From assembly GCA_036924285.1 (NCBI GenBank), contig JAYKYS010000009.1:6386001-6450000 (forward strand): 64,000 nucleotides of DNA. Reading direction: 5' to 3'. The notes beneath the pieces are model-generated. The model was not told where the DNA came from. It searched no databases and was given only the letters and a program-made list of their open reading frames with translations. This DNA comes from Asterella californica. Lineage: Eukaryota; Streptophyta; Marchantiopsida; Marchantiales; Aytoniaceae. Below, piece by piece: positions 31,401 through 44,060 of the stretch. The translations under genes were made by a program, and so were the position numbers. Numbering within the stretch: position 1 is the stretch's first letter; the number at the start of each line of letters is the position of its first letter.

Positions 31401-34400
31401 TAACCATTGGCAATATATAACCATTGGCAATATATGAGGTGCACTCTCGCCTTTTGAGTGTCAGGGGGTTTTGGAAAGTATTTGTCCCTGTGTGTGCATC
31501 TCATATAGCGAACCGCTTGTCGAGTCGAAAGCCTGATGAGTCGACGTTCACTCCATTCGCCAAGGTGTCGATCCACTTCATCTCCATTGGCGCTCATCTC
31601 TCTTGCCTGTCTTTTTCCTCTTACAGGCTCGCTTGTGAAGGTAGGCGAATATCGCGCTTTGTGCAGGATCTGCTTCCACGCATTACGTGTATGAGTCTAA
31701 TTTTCAAAACGTAGGACTGCACTGGCAAATAACGGTTGGGTGCCCGCTGTTGTTGGATCTGTAGAGGTTAGACCTTGTGAGTGGATTCCTTCTAAGCAGT
31801 TCATGGTGATTTATTAAGGTGCCCACATACCTGTGAAGTGTGTTCATCTCAACTTGTCGCTGAAGATACTGCACTGTTAACACTCAGAGTCCACACATGG
31901 GGCTGTGGCTCAGCAAGTGGAATCATGGAAGAGATTTCACGGTTTAGTTCCGTGGCTTCACTTCCTTTTCAGCTGATTCGGCGGTGGTGAGAACTTCAGT
32001 CGCCTGTAAGTACAACTCCAAACTCTTAGCAACGCTAAAGGACCCGCTGATTGCTCAAATCCGAGCATATATCAAGAAGCTTGACAGTCGTCTTGTTGGT
32101 CGATGTATGGATACTGAAGTCTTTGGCGCGCAACTTTGGCTGAAGATGATATAATCCTTTGCATCAAGTGCCACTGTACAACCTCAACGCTCGCTGCGGA
32201 AGAGTGAAGTGATCATTTATTGAGACGCTTGTGTCAAACTGTGCCCCCTGGCTCCCTAATGTTTTGAGTATGCTGAAGGCTACTGAAGTAGTTCCAGCCA
32301 TCTTGCTGCCGGCAGGTCTTCTTGTTTGATATACTCATCAGTGCGCCGCCGGTTTTGCTGTTCTAACAAATTTTTGGAACGGACAAGATGCCGTAGATAA
32401 ATTTTCCAGTGTAATGGTTGTGGATAAGTGTCTTGTCGGATTAGACCAGCATTTCCGCACGTGCGCTCTTGCATCGAACGTCATACTTCCTCCTTAGCCT
32501 TCCCTTCCTCCTCGCGGTATATCTGGAAAGCTATTCTAAGATAACTAATCGGTTATCGGTATCTTCGTTCTGCTTGGATAACCTTCGTTTCTTGCTATGG
32601 GTTCTATGGTTCAGCGCGCTAACCTTCGCTTCTTTCAACGTTGCAGTAGACAAATCTAGTTCGTCTTCATTTCTGCATGGGGGTTTGCATTTAGCCTTTG
32701 AAGCGTACTGCATTTGTTCTCTTGTCATTGTCTACTCGAATTCGACGATATACCGAGGGGAACCTATTCTGGAAATGTGCTTTGCACTACACATTTCCAT
32801 CGGCACACCCTCCGGTTATATAACAATTCGCTAACTCCGCGTGGCATTGTTAGCGCACATTCGGCCCCTAATTGATTCTCACTGTGTACTTGGCTGGACT
32901 AATTGCGTGATACCCCTATACTAGAGAGTGGTCCTTGAGCATATCTGCCATTATCGACGTATGAAGATAACTAACCTGTTTTGACATAGTAAACATAGTC
33001 GTAGTTCAGACTTTGTTTAGAGAACAATTGTCCAGGAAGGAGTTCAGACTATCATACATGTTGGAGAAGTTGAAATCTACAGAAGCTACGAGGTTGCGAT
33101 TCAGACAGTCGGCCGGATAGTTGTTAACATCTGATGTTCCGACGCCTGCCATTTTGAAACTCCAGGACTAAGGTGCAAGAATGGTACACATAAAGGAAAT
33201 CCTTGGTATGCCCCATCCTTAACGACTAACTCATGCTAGCTGAAATACACCATTTATCTCACTGCGCGGTTTAGAACATCCCCGTGAAGGCTGTGCCTCT
33301 GGTATAAACAGTTCACTCGTCCTTTTTTCGTACTTTTCTTCTGTTGCTTCTTGTTATGCCCTTTATCTAGTTCCAGATCTTGGTATTTGCTGCTTTGCAG
33401 GTGTTCTGTCGCACGTATTGCTGAAGCTTGATTATCGATGCTCTTACTGCTCATGCTAGGGTTAATCTTAACCTATCTACGACCGAGTAATTTGCGCCCA
33501 CTCTCGTTTTACACATAACCGTCTTGCCTGATGATGTTAAGAGGTCTCCAAGGATGGTGCCAAGGTGTACCTGGAAACAACTGACTAAGCCTGGTCGGAG
33601 TATCGTAAGTTATGAAGCAGGTTGTTTTTCCGAACCACAGTGTCAAGTTACACCGCCGTTGCGGTGAAAGTTTCCTTCTTACTCGAAGTTTCTTTGTGTA
33701 TTTGAGCCTCAGAGGTCAGCTGACACAGTTTCCAACTGAAGGGGCGAGTGTGCGTTTAGATTTATGCATCCAGACGACTTTATGGAAACAAAGAGAATAC
33801 TCTCGCGCTACGCGTACTGAGTTCAGCTGAGTTGATTGCTGTCATATTACACTGCGAAGCTTCAGGCTCTTTACGTATAGGGTCTAGTACGTGTAGATGC
33901 TTGAAAGGTTAGAACTTTTAATCCGTTAGATCTTCGGCAACGTTACCAGGTCCTAGAACTCTGGTTAGATTCTCCGAACTTTGGCTTTTTGACTGGCCTA
34001 ACGCGATATCCTCCCCCTAGCAGGATCTCGCGTGAGATCAGGAAGTAAATTTGATTGATGAATTAATAGGTCTATTCCGGCAGTAAATAGGTTTGTTCGG
34101 TAGTTGTATCATGTGAATTAAATCATGTATGGTTTTGATCGGTTACCAGAAGCTGTAACATGTGGATAGGCGAGAGTGAAGACAGGTGAGTGACTTTTAT
34201 TCGGCTTTCTCGCCGGCGGTCACAATGCGTAGGAACTGGAACTTCTGACTGCTGAAAAAGAGAGAAGTTCTTGGTTTATCTTCTAATACTTGCCACGTAT
34301 CCTCCGACTATCGCCTTGCTTTGTTAACGTACTAGTCTGGTGCATCGGCGAGCGCATACTCTATCACACGGTGTCGAGTCTTCAGTATTGCACTGTAGTC

Positions 34401-37400
34401 GGACCTCCTTGTTATCCATCCTTTTTCAGCAGTCACGCTCACAAGTTCTCTTTCTCATATGTACTCATAATGTATATGTTTTGATCATGTCCTGACATTA
34501 ACCGAAACTCTCACCGCGTATTTGCCCACTTCCATTGACACTGACCCGTCGCTCTGATGTTAAGTTTCTTGTCCGATATTCGTTATCCGTGTATCCGGGA
34601 CGAGGTAGTGGAGTCAGGTGTTGAAGGTGTGCATAGCTTCCGATTCAGGTGACGGAAGTACTGATTACTGTTTGGCAGTAGAGTTAGCTAGATACTGCAG
34701 GGTAACCGCATCTTTGAATAGTCTGCAGTAGACTGGACTATCCAAGGGATGGTCTCCGAAGCTAACAATCTTCATCTGATCGTCTAGCAGCATCAATCCC
34801 CCGGGTAGTAGAACCCCCACCCCTACGCAGGTCTCGTTTGTTCTGATTTTCTGGAAGATGGACCGGGGGATCTTGCAGTACATTTCTGAAGTTGACGTTT
34901 GAAGCTCTTGACATTTTCGCCTGACCAGAGTTCACCGGTCTCGCTATGCCCGGATTCTGGGCTGTCATGTATCTGGGGCGTCGCTGATATTACGCTCTGT
35001 ACAGCATGTCCAATTCCACTGTTTTGTCTTCACGGCACTTGTTTTCTCTTCCAACTACTTATCTGCACCCGTTGTCGATCAGTGCCGTTTCATTAGCCGT
35101 CTCTTCATGATCAGATGACGTTCATCTCTCTTAAAAGTTGTTCACTTAAAGCGACCATGCATGTTACATTTGGCTTAGTTGTACTGATTAATATTACGGT
35201 AACCATCACGAAGACTCCTCCATAGGTCCAAGTAAAGTCACTTCCACGCTGTTTCAGTTTTGCAAGATAGATCTAAATCTGTTCGTAAGATATTGTTTTC
35301 TAGCTAATAACAGTCTGGTTTCGACCATGCTAAGTGATCCGGAAGCGAGAACAGCTAATGACATCAGCGTAAATCTTAGGACTTTTGTGGTTAGATTGGG
35401 TCAGGCTTACGTGTTATGATCGCAGCAACAGGAGTCATAGTGCCGATCGATTATGTTTCGCCTTCTGTGCCGTCTCGGGTAAGGGAATTTCTGATATTAC
35501 GCAAAGTGACGTTTACGTAAGTGCTTTCTGTGATTACGTCTGGAGAATCAATCAACTGAGAATGCGCATATCGTCCTACGCATATATGCGCCGTGTTTGG
35601 TCCATATGAGTTTTGTTCCTGTTGCTCTGTATGTGCTGTCTTTCTTTATTGATTTTCATGACCGCATCTGCAGATCATTTGCTCGTCTCCTTGGTGACCA
35701 CTCTGAGTAAGCCTGATAAACAGCTGGTGCAGGATTCCCTTGTATTCCTGATTCAGTGTCGATTGAATCAGGCTGAGTTCTTCCTTTCTTGTTGCATCTT
35801 GTTGAGTACGGGTTTCTCCTAATTCGAAAGAGGTTTTCATGACTAATGTAAGTTCGGCAGAACGATTCTGACTCGTTTAATGTGTATCAAAGTGAACAGC
35901 TCAGCTCCTTCGGTTTCTTTGTAGTAGTAGGATTCCAGTGCATCGATTTCTTGTATTAAGCTTGCTTTGTACTTGATTATGATTCGAGTCTTCCATCTGA
36001 TGCTTCTCTTTCTCATTGGGACTCGGGCTTACGTGGCCGATTCTTACTGATGGGATGCTGACAGGTGCTCTCCTTTTGAAGCACCATATACTTTGAATAC
36101 GAGCTTGGTGGTTTTAGAAAACCTATACTAGACTTCAAGCTTCATTTGAAGCAAGCGACTTAAGAGCATGGACTAACAAGTGAGACCACAGTAATCAATT
36201 CTAGTATGGTACTGCCGGAACTGAACTCAGAACTAACAACCTCCAACGATTGGAGCTTAGCGGGAAAATGACAATGTAGTGTAGTGCTGTAAAATGTATT
36301 TCCTGACGGCTGTTTGAGTCTTGAGCCTGGAATTCTAAGACTTGAATTGATCTCATCAAAAACCGGAATACGCCGGTGATGGAGAGTCCAGTCAGTGACA
36401 CCGAGGCGTTGAGTCCCTTCAGTTTCGAGTTCCGAATATATAAGAGTTAGAGGGTTTAATATATGTAAAATGTATTTCCTGATGGCTATTTTCTAGGCTT
36501 TCAGTCTGGAGTTCTAAGACTTCAAATAGGTCTTATAAACAACCTAGTTTCGTGCTGATCAGAGTGAAAGCTTGCCGAGAATATTTAACTACTGCCTGGT
36601 CGTAGAGTTGAGTACCCGTCACTTTGTTCTATGGATGGATATATGCAACGACAGGAAACCTAGGAAGTGAAATGAATGGGGGCTGTTATCGTCATGTATC
36701 CTAGAAGGTTCAAAACTATTTCGCCGTTTCCTAAGTGTGCGGGCAAAGCTACTCTTCTCTCAGATAGCTGCTTTACCCGTACGCGTGTACCAATATATAC
36801 GCTAGAAGGTGGTCCTACACATGTAGGATATTCCTGTCGAGATGCGTTCGTTTCTTTGCTCTAAATTAAGTCATGTCCCGGGTGTGCACAAGTTAGGCGT
36901 GCTCTGTAAGATAATGGGTGAAATGGTTAGATTAGTGTGGAAGGAACTGAGTCCATGTCAAACCGCCGAAATCGCGAATAACGGCTCTTGTTCTTGGTAG
37001 CTTTCAACTTTCGAACTAACTCCAGTTGAACCACGATCTACATATGATGTAACGTTGTTAACTTTCAGTTTCTGACGGAGTTATACACTAGAGTTAACGT
37101 ACCGGAGAAGTGAGTCTGCGATTGAAGTGATCTGAGTGACCCTGGCGAAAGGAATAGCTTGAACCTCAGTTAAAGAACGCTTCGCTAGTTACTTAGGCCT
37201 TTCCGTGAGACTCTTGTTCAACAGGCTTTCCGACTTCAACAGGTGACCATTATAACTCAGTATTCTCCTCGTGACTCTGTGCGCTTTTCGCACGTAATAC
37301 CAACGGACTACTGACGGACGGCAATTTAGAATTTTGTGGGTGTTTCTGTTAGTGGGTTTCACTCGAAAAGTTTCGTTTCTCAGGAGGTTGTCTCTAAGCC

Positions 37401-38130
37401 CTTGCTCAGTGAAGAGTGTCTTAGCATGTTTGTATGCCGCGGGTTCACAGACTTCGTTGGTGAGTTCAAGGAAGATTGAGGAGCTTCGTTAGATCACTTT
37501 GGATGCTGCTCTCTTCCGTAATAATCACTTTGTATATATGTATGATCGTCGGTTCCATGTCTGTGTCGATCGTATGCTCTGCGATATCTTGCTGTCCGTA
37601 TCAGATTTTCGGTTTACTAACCTATATGCTCAGTGTGTTGGTTACATCCGAAGCCATTTGACCATTATCGTTGGAGATTGTCATCCTTGAAAGGGTACGT
37701 GCAAGGATGGCTTCCAATCGGGAAGATCAAGTCTGGTCCTGCCTGGAAATGTATCTACGGCCGTTTGTAGCCAATTAGCAATGTCTATGGCGACATGACT
37801 GGTGGAAGTCGCTGTCGGTACGTTTGTCAGATGATATATCATGAGGATGGAAATGGACTGTGAAGTGGAACCTTCTGTTACAAAAGTATCAGTTCTACAT
37901 GTAGATCCATGTAGTTCTGATCTACGTCAGAAACCGAGCCCAATGGTTGGATGTGCGCAGCAGGAAATAACCATGTTCTGTCATAGGTACTTGCCTGTAT
38001 ATATTCTCAACCAATTGGCAGTCTATATAGGTGAGCTACACAGGAGGTATGTGGAAGCCTGAACTGGTTGTGAACAAGAATGCTGTTTAGTGTAACCAAA
38101 ATGCCTGTACGCGAATAATTAGCGGTTCAA
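28414..38130. other. About 9.7 kb without recognisable gene or transposon
   Basis: Base composition is balanced and stops are frequent in all six frames; no open frame reaches 145 codons and none shows a motif I recognise. A diverged direct duplication lies at about 36290-36370 and 36467-36545 (both begin TAAAATGTATTTCCTGA). A spliced gene with short exons cannot be excluded from sequence alone. A TTCTTC run occurs near 29450. Confidence 0.4.
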
Positions 38131-38143
38131 ATGTGTAGTAAAC

Positions 38144-38560
38144 CACCACCGGTGGAACCCCGGTTGTGGTAAGTTCTACGGGACATTAGGCTGGGTAATG
38201 TGGTAAGTTCTACGGATAAAGGCTGGGTAATGTGGTAATTTTTATAGACATAAGGCTTGGTGATATCCAGGGCAATTTGAACTTGAGACGGGCAGTAGTG
38301 GTTCATTTTACGCTTTTAAGATGTTTCCAAAGCGTACGATACTGTAACAAGGAAATAATACATGTTCCTTACGTGGAACATGCAGTTACTCTGAAAATGT
38401 GAACCAGAAGAACTTGCATTGCTCCAGAACGTTGAGCACGGCAGGAAAACCGCCGTGTTCATAGAGAACCGGAGCTAAAAACTTAATGACTGTAGCCGGA
38501 CTTGGGACCTAAACCTGGGTATACCCTCCCACTCATAAGAGTGGCACCAGAGCCTGCTGT
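38144..38560. repeat. Cluster of small palindromes and short tandem repeats
   Basis: Within about 420 bp there are CCACCGGTGG near 38144, three tandem GTGGTAAGTTCTACGG/GGCTGGGTAAT units at about 38166-38270, and CATGTTCC (38361) pairing with GGAACATG (38375-38382). There are also CACGGC...GCCGTG near 38437-38460 and CCACTC-ATAA-GAGTGG at 38529-38544. No ORF is present. The density of perfect hairpins suggests a structured non-coding element or a remnant of one, but its identity is unknown. Confidence 0.45.
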
Positions 38561-40493
38561 CCCCATCAACTAGAAATGAGAATACCTACTTAGGGTGTCT
38601 TTACATGATTTTGACCCAAATACCATTGACTTCATCTCTGTTCCGCAAAGAGCATAGTTCTTCATACTGGATGTACTCTACATTAGCTTGACAAGCCATT
38701 TCTGAGAATTTTTTTCCGATTCTCGATGTCACCTGTGTGAAATCGAGCTGGCATCTACTTTGCATCGTGGTGGATGGCATCTCAGATCTCTAATTTCAAA
38801 GTGAGAAATTTGGACAACCTTTCGACGTGGTATCCAAAAGTTCCCAGACTGAACTCTAAACTCTATATTGTTGAGAAAAAGAGGATTAGAATCCATGTAT
38901 CGCCACCATTTCACATCATGTGTCTAACATGTAGATATGAAAGTTGAACGTATGTTTACCACAAAGTGACACCCCACTCTAATTTGTCATCTCGATCATA
39001 ATGCTCCACTTTCACCTCAACCCAATCGACATCCACTATGTTAACATTCTGTCTCTAAACACTATACCTTGTGGGTGTCACTAATGCAACGTTAGCTGGT
39101 CGAACGTACTGATGTAACATTCTGTCTCTAAACACTATACCTTGTGAGTGTCACTAATGCAACGTTAGCTGGTCGAACGTGCCATCAGTACCACCATGAC
39201 CTAAAACCTAAAAGTTTAAACTCCTTGTACTAACAGCTGCTCATAACAATCGGGTCCATATTCATGAAAATGACTTCCTGAGTGACTTACCAAAAAATGT
39301 TAAAAGTTGACATTTCGATTACTTTTCGATGACAAATTTTCATAAACAAAAAGTATTTTCTACTATCATCATGTCTTGATGATGGATGATGATTTTGAAA
39401 TTATAATCTAGTCAAATTGGACAATATGTATGAAAACCTTAGATATCCATTAAAAATCACAGATTTAGTCTTTTGTAACATACTATAGAAAACACTGAAC
39501 TACCAATGCCCGATACAAGGTGAAAACAAATGCCAAAGAATAGCAATACATGCACATATCGTAACTCGTCGATGTGAAGTTTATGGATGAACAGTGGCAA
39601 TGTTAGATCTTCTAAATTGTATAAAAAACATGATTTTATGAACACACAATAAGACATACAACTTGACATGAACAACTAATTCCATCTTACATTTGTTTTG
39701 AACTTCAAGTAAATATGACTTTCTTGCAGTTATCAAATTCAAAGTGGAGAAGTGTTCCATCTTACTCTTGTTTTAAACTTCAAGTAAACATGATTTTCTT
39801 GCAATTATCAAATTCAAAGTGGAGAAATGATAGTGAAGAGAAAACAACTTTGAAAAAATCAAACATGAATTTTCGAGCACTGAAGAGTAGAAAAGATTCA
39901 AAACAAACATGGTTTATATACCCGATAACATCAAAGAATACTCAGTAGACACTTTACAAGATTCTGATTACGACAAAATAGCCAGTTTGATTATTTTTGT
40001 TTATATGTCATCTTCACTTGCATCTTCGTCTAAATCTTCGGGAGAACATCTGGATCTTTGTTGGTGTTCGATTTTAGAGCTTCTTCATGTTGTCGTGTTG
40101 TGGCACGGCTCTTGTGTGAGATTCTCGTAAAACTTAGATTGTGTTTATTTTGAGCATTTTGTGAGGGTTATTGTGTAATTCGTCAATCACATATTAGACG
40201 TCACTTGCACGATTATTTGAGATGAGTGATCGCACAATAGTGAAACATACCAACCCAACAATCAATATGCATTCAATTCTGGTCTTTCTCGTTGAATTCA
40301 GATATAAGATGATGGGTCGAGAGTTCATAAAGATATTTTTCTTTGCTTGGTGTTTCGTGAGTCTTTCTTAGTGTTCTACATAGAGTGTGAAGTCTTGTTG
40401 GAAAGCTCTCGAGCTGGACTACAATCTGGAAGGGATGATCGATCTTGTATCTTACATTGTCTGAAGAAAATCAAAATCATCTACTAAAAGAAG
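38561..40493. other. AT-rich non-coding with two tandem duplications
   Basis: No gene recognised. It contains a 73-bp tandem duplication at 39042-39181 (units begin TAACATTCTGTCTCTAAAC) and a 74-bp one at 39681-39828 (units begin TTCCATCTTAC). Each is two copies with a few differences, and neither is related to the transposons described. Confidence 0.6.
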
Positions 40494-40937
40494 ATGCCCT
40501 TAATCACTCCTAAAACCTACCCAAGACACCTACCTGTATCCTCAAAAGAGAAGGCTCGCATTAGAGGTGATATTACGCTCAAGACAACCCAGAATTTTAC
40601 AATAGAAGGATTGGAGAAGGTGACAAAAATCCAGTTGAGGAACTTAGTAGCGGAGGTTAAAAAGGAGATCGGTCTATTCAACACTGACACCAAGGTACTT
40701 TGGTCTCAACTAGAAGAACACGTCGTGTCCTTGAAGAAGAAGGTGGAGTCCAGAAGTTACGGCACTTAAAAAATACTCCTTCTCTTACGACGCTCTAGCG
40801 ACATGTACTTTCGCGTCAGATCGAAAGACAAATCAGATATCGATAAGATGGACGAGGAATCAAACGACGAAGGATGCCCAAGGGAAGTTACACAACTCAA
40901 GAGAGTGATAGGGGCAAGATGGAAAATGCTCCCATAA
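40494..40937 (+). pseudogene. Possible decayed coding segment, charged/helical, unknown
   Basis: An ATG at 40494 opens 91 codons (GDITLKTTQNFTIEGLEKVTK and RNLVAEVKKEIG stretches) with a protein-like amphipathic composition. After the stop, another frame (about 40800-40935) continues with a similarly charged stretch (RSKDKSDIDKMDEESNDE). The pair could be one frameshifted coding region. I do not recognise a family and there is no repeat partner in the window, so the coding status is uncertain. Confidence 0.25.
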
Positions 40938-41612
40938 CACTTATAGGAGGAAGTGATAGATGATATCTTCTACTCGTTGGATCTCCTCAACTTCTAGCTT
41001 TCCATGTCTCATCTGCGTTCCAGACTACACTGAGTCCTCACGCGTACACTACCACGAAGTACACTCCCCTACTGGATGCCATTCTTACCACCTTATTGCA
41101 ACATCCAATCTTTGGTCCAAAGATAAACCTCTTGGTCTAAGATTCCATGAATATTTAACTATCCTTCGTCCATCCAAGAGAGTCTAATTAGATTCTGAGA
41201 TAAGTATAGAAACACACACGATGTAGTAGTATTCAGAGCTATTATCTATCGTTGATTATTTTACAATATCTAAAAAAAGTGTCCTTTCATGACACAGTTC
41301 GACCCCAATTATAATCAACCTTCCACACTCATAGCCTTGCTCCTCTCACAAAGAATGAACTTTGGACATCGAATCAGTCGAGCCTTGGAGTTAGCGTTGA
41401 TGGTGGCTTTTTACGACATAGTAGTGATGAATTTCTAAATGACAACACCCGGAGTCGAGAAGCATAATTCTGGAGTGCGAAGAAGGTATACTTGTACAAA
41501 GAGAAATGATGGTTTGCACTATGGAGGTTACAACCCACGATCGCTATCATTGAGGTTTAGTTAGAAAATTAGAGTTCCAATGACTATTTAGATTGGTATC
41601 TTTAGTCATTCA

Positions 41613-42745
41613 GACACTAGTGTTAGAAGCAGTCTCACAAGGAATAGGAGCAGACATCATCAAGTTATGTAATATCAAATCGACAGTAGAAAACTCTCAC
41701 GAGGATTAGGAGTCAACATTCCATCTTACTTTTTGGAGTTCAAGTTGTGGATGTATGAGTATATGCATCATTTTCTCATTCATTGCACTTACAGAATTGG
41801 TCTCGGTCAAATGTCATGTGGTGAGTGACGTCAGTGTCCACGTATCAGTAGCTGTCCACGACTCAGGGTGTGAATTTGTTGTGGAGTTTGGTCATAAGCA
41901 CACGTCTCACATTGTTGTTGTTGTTGTTGTTACGCAAGCAGTTCTGCTGGTTGTGATTGCTGCTTGTGGTTGTGGTTCTAGTTTCCGTCTTGGTCTGAAA
42001 ATGAGTAGGCGGAGCACTGCTGCTGGATGCAATTCTGAATCCGACGACCGGTTCGATCATATCAGAAGCATCAAATGTTCAAATATGAGGACAACTTCTT
42101 TGGTTGATTCCAGCTTGAGCGGTTGCCATTCTTGTCTTGCCTTGAGGATTGTCGTTTGCCGGTAAATAATGAGGTGGAAAGTTCATGTTGCCTCATTCGT
42201 CAAAAAGTTTCTTCAGTGAGAAGGAAGGAGATGAGATCCTGCAATGTCAAATTTTTATTGCAGCGCATGATTTGCAGAAACATCTGATAGCTATCGGGCA
42301 TGCTACCCATGAGTTGTTTCTGGCCATGCCTACTTGCACACATGCGGATGTCAACATCTCGAGAATCGAAATGAAGATGTTAACATACGACGTAATTGTC
42401 TCGTTTCTATCATGTCCATACGTTTTAGAGCTAAAGTTAACTCGGAACGGCTAAATGTCACGGCTAGTATGACTCACGGTCGTCGTTGTTGTAGACTAGT
42501 TAAAACTTAGGGTTTAAGGAATTATTTAAGCTGACATCCTTGTCCATTTTAGGCACCAATGTTAGAAGCAATCCTTGAGGATAATAGAAGCAAACACTCG
42601 TCAATTTTATCTATGTTGTACAAGTCTAGTTGATAGGAGAAAAGCTCTTGCGATTTAAGAATCGACGTTCCATCTTAATACTTCATCACAAACTTGTGGA
42701 TGTAAGTGTATGAAGTTCTACAAAATCTCTTTCATTTCAGTGCCA
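41613..42745 (+). repeat. Two diverged direct repeats about 940 bp apart
   Basis: A block beginning CACTAGTGTTAGAAGCA at about 41613 and one beginning CACCAATGTTAGAAGCA at about 42552 are followed by parallel words (GGA-ATA-AGCAGAC, TTCCATCTTA, TTGTGGATGTA, TCATTTC). The blocks are roughly 130-190 bp and clearly diverged. They could be the ends of a short, old LTR-type (TRIM-like) element; no TG...CA borders are convincing. Confidence 0.35.
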
Positions 42746-42758
42746 TATGAGTGGCATG

Positions 42759-42767
<9 letters not shown>

Positions 42768-42838
<71 letters not shown>
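42768..42838. repeat. (GA)n microsatellite, about 35 units
   Basis: An uninterrupted GA dinucleotide run. The Arg-Glu reading frames through it are not genes. Confidence 0.98.
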
Positions 42839-42841
<3 letters not shown>

Positions 42842-43569
42842 TCAAAGAGAAAAACAAGAATTTGTCAGTTCAAGGAGAAGGTCGAAATCTCCCATGGAGG
42901 AGAAAGAAGCAATCCAGAGAGGAATCCAAACCCTTGAAACAAGTTGAGAAGTCTGTTTGTAAAAAGGTGTTTCACGTTGAGGTGCCTCATTTTGACAAGC
43001 TAAAATGATATTCCATCCCTCTACTGAACTGATCTGAGCCTACCCTCATAGTGGAGCTTTTTTTATCAGATATATCCTCGGGCAAGGATCTCTCATGATC
43101 GAGGATGCAATCCATGTGCTTCACATCGGATGCGAGATGACAGCGGTCAACTCTTGGTTCCTTTGCGATCCAAAGAAAAGATATACATGAAGATATTTGC
43201 ATATGTTAACAACAGTCTAATCTTCACGGTCATAATTCCGAGTGACGGTAAGTTAAACTCCGGCGTTCCAGTTCGTATGAGATCCCAAGATACGCCAAGT
43301 GTTGATCGACAGAGGTTTGGAAGATTATTCAGATTTAATTGTTGTAAAGCATTGTCTTGTAGATCATTAACTTCATGCGTGACACGTCAGTGTTACAATC
43401 TCTCTTGGTTGAAGAGACTAGATCTCATTACTTCATTATCTCATCATTATCTCTCTATCTAGAACTTATGCAAATCTAGACGAGAAGGTCAAGACTAAGC
43501 ACGCCGGGCGACCTGACCTTCCGACTTCGCTATTTTGGCGTCCCATTCAACTATAACTTTATCCGGCCC
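42839..43569. other. No gene recognised
   Basis: Short unrelated frames on both strands, up to about 110 codons, without motif or repeat support. Confidence 0.4.
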
Positions 43570-44060
43570 GCGCTTCACTTTGTGGGTTCTGTATCTTGAA
43601 AAAATGATCGAACCTTGATATATACTCTTAAGGTTCAGACCAATCGTGAAGGTGAAGATCCGGATCTTGAAAGAAGGTTCGGACCTTGACATATACTATG
43701 AGGTTCAAAGACCTTGACATATATTCTAGTTAAGGTTTAGACCAGACGTGAAGGTAAAGATCAGGATCTTGAAAGAATGTTTGGACCTTGACATATACTC
43801 TAAAGTTCAGAGATCTTGACATATACTCTAACGTTTAGACCAGACGTGAAGATGAAGCTCCTGACCTTGAAAGAAGGTCCGGACCTTGATAGTTTAAATC
43901 ATATGTGAAGGTGAAGATCTGGACCTTGAAAGAAGGTATGGGCTTGACATATACTCTAAGGTCCGAACTAGACGTGAAGGTGAAGAATCGGACCTTGACA
44001 TATACTCTACAGTTCAGACCAAACTAGACATGAAGGTGAAGATCCAGACCTTAAATATGT
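43570..44060. repeat. Degenerate minisatellite, CTTGACATATACTCTAAGGTTC type
   Basis: Variants of three words repeat in order about six to seven times: GGACCTTGACATATACTCT, AGACGTGAAGGTGAAGATC and CTTGAAAGAAGGT. Unit length varies and many units are incomplete. Related words (GGATCCGGACCT) recur around 45020-45310. Confidence 0.75.

Noticed and set aside
31530..31560. CTGATGAGTCGACG, reminiscent of a hammerhead ribozyme core
   Set aside because: No GAAA segment or closing stem III in the required order was found around it.
41755..42165. 136-codon plus-strand ORF with Val-rich run
   Set aside because: The run comes from a GTT repeat, there is no recognisable domain, and it lies between diverged repeats; coding status is not supported.
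42747..43008. Arg-Glu repeat ORFs
   Set aside because: Translation of a GA microsatellite.
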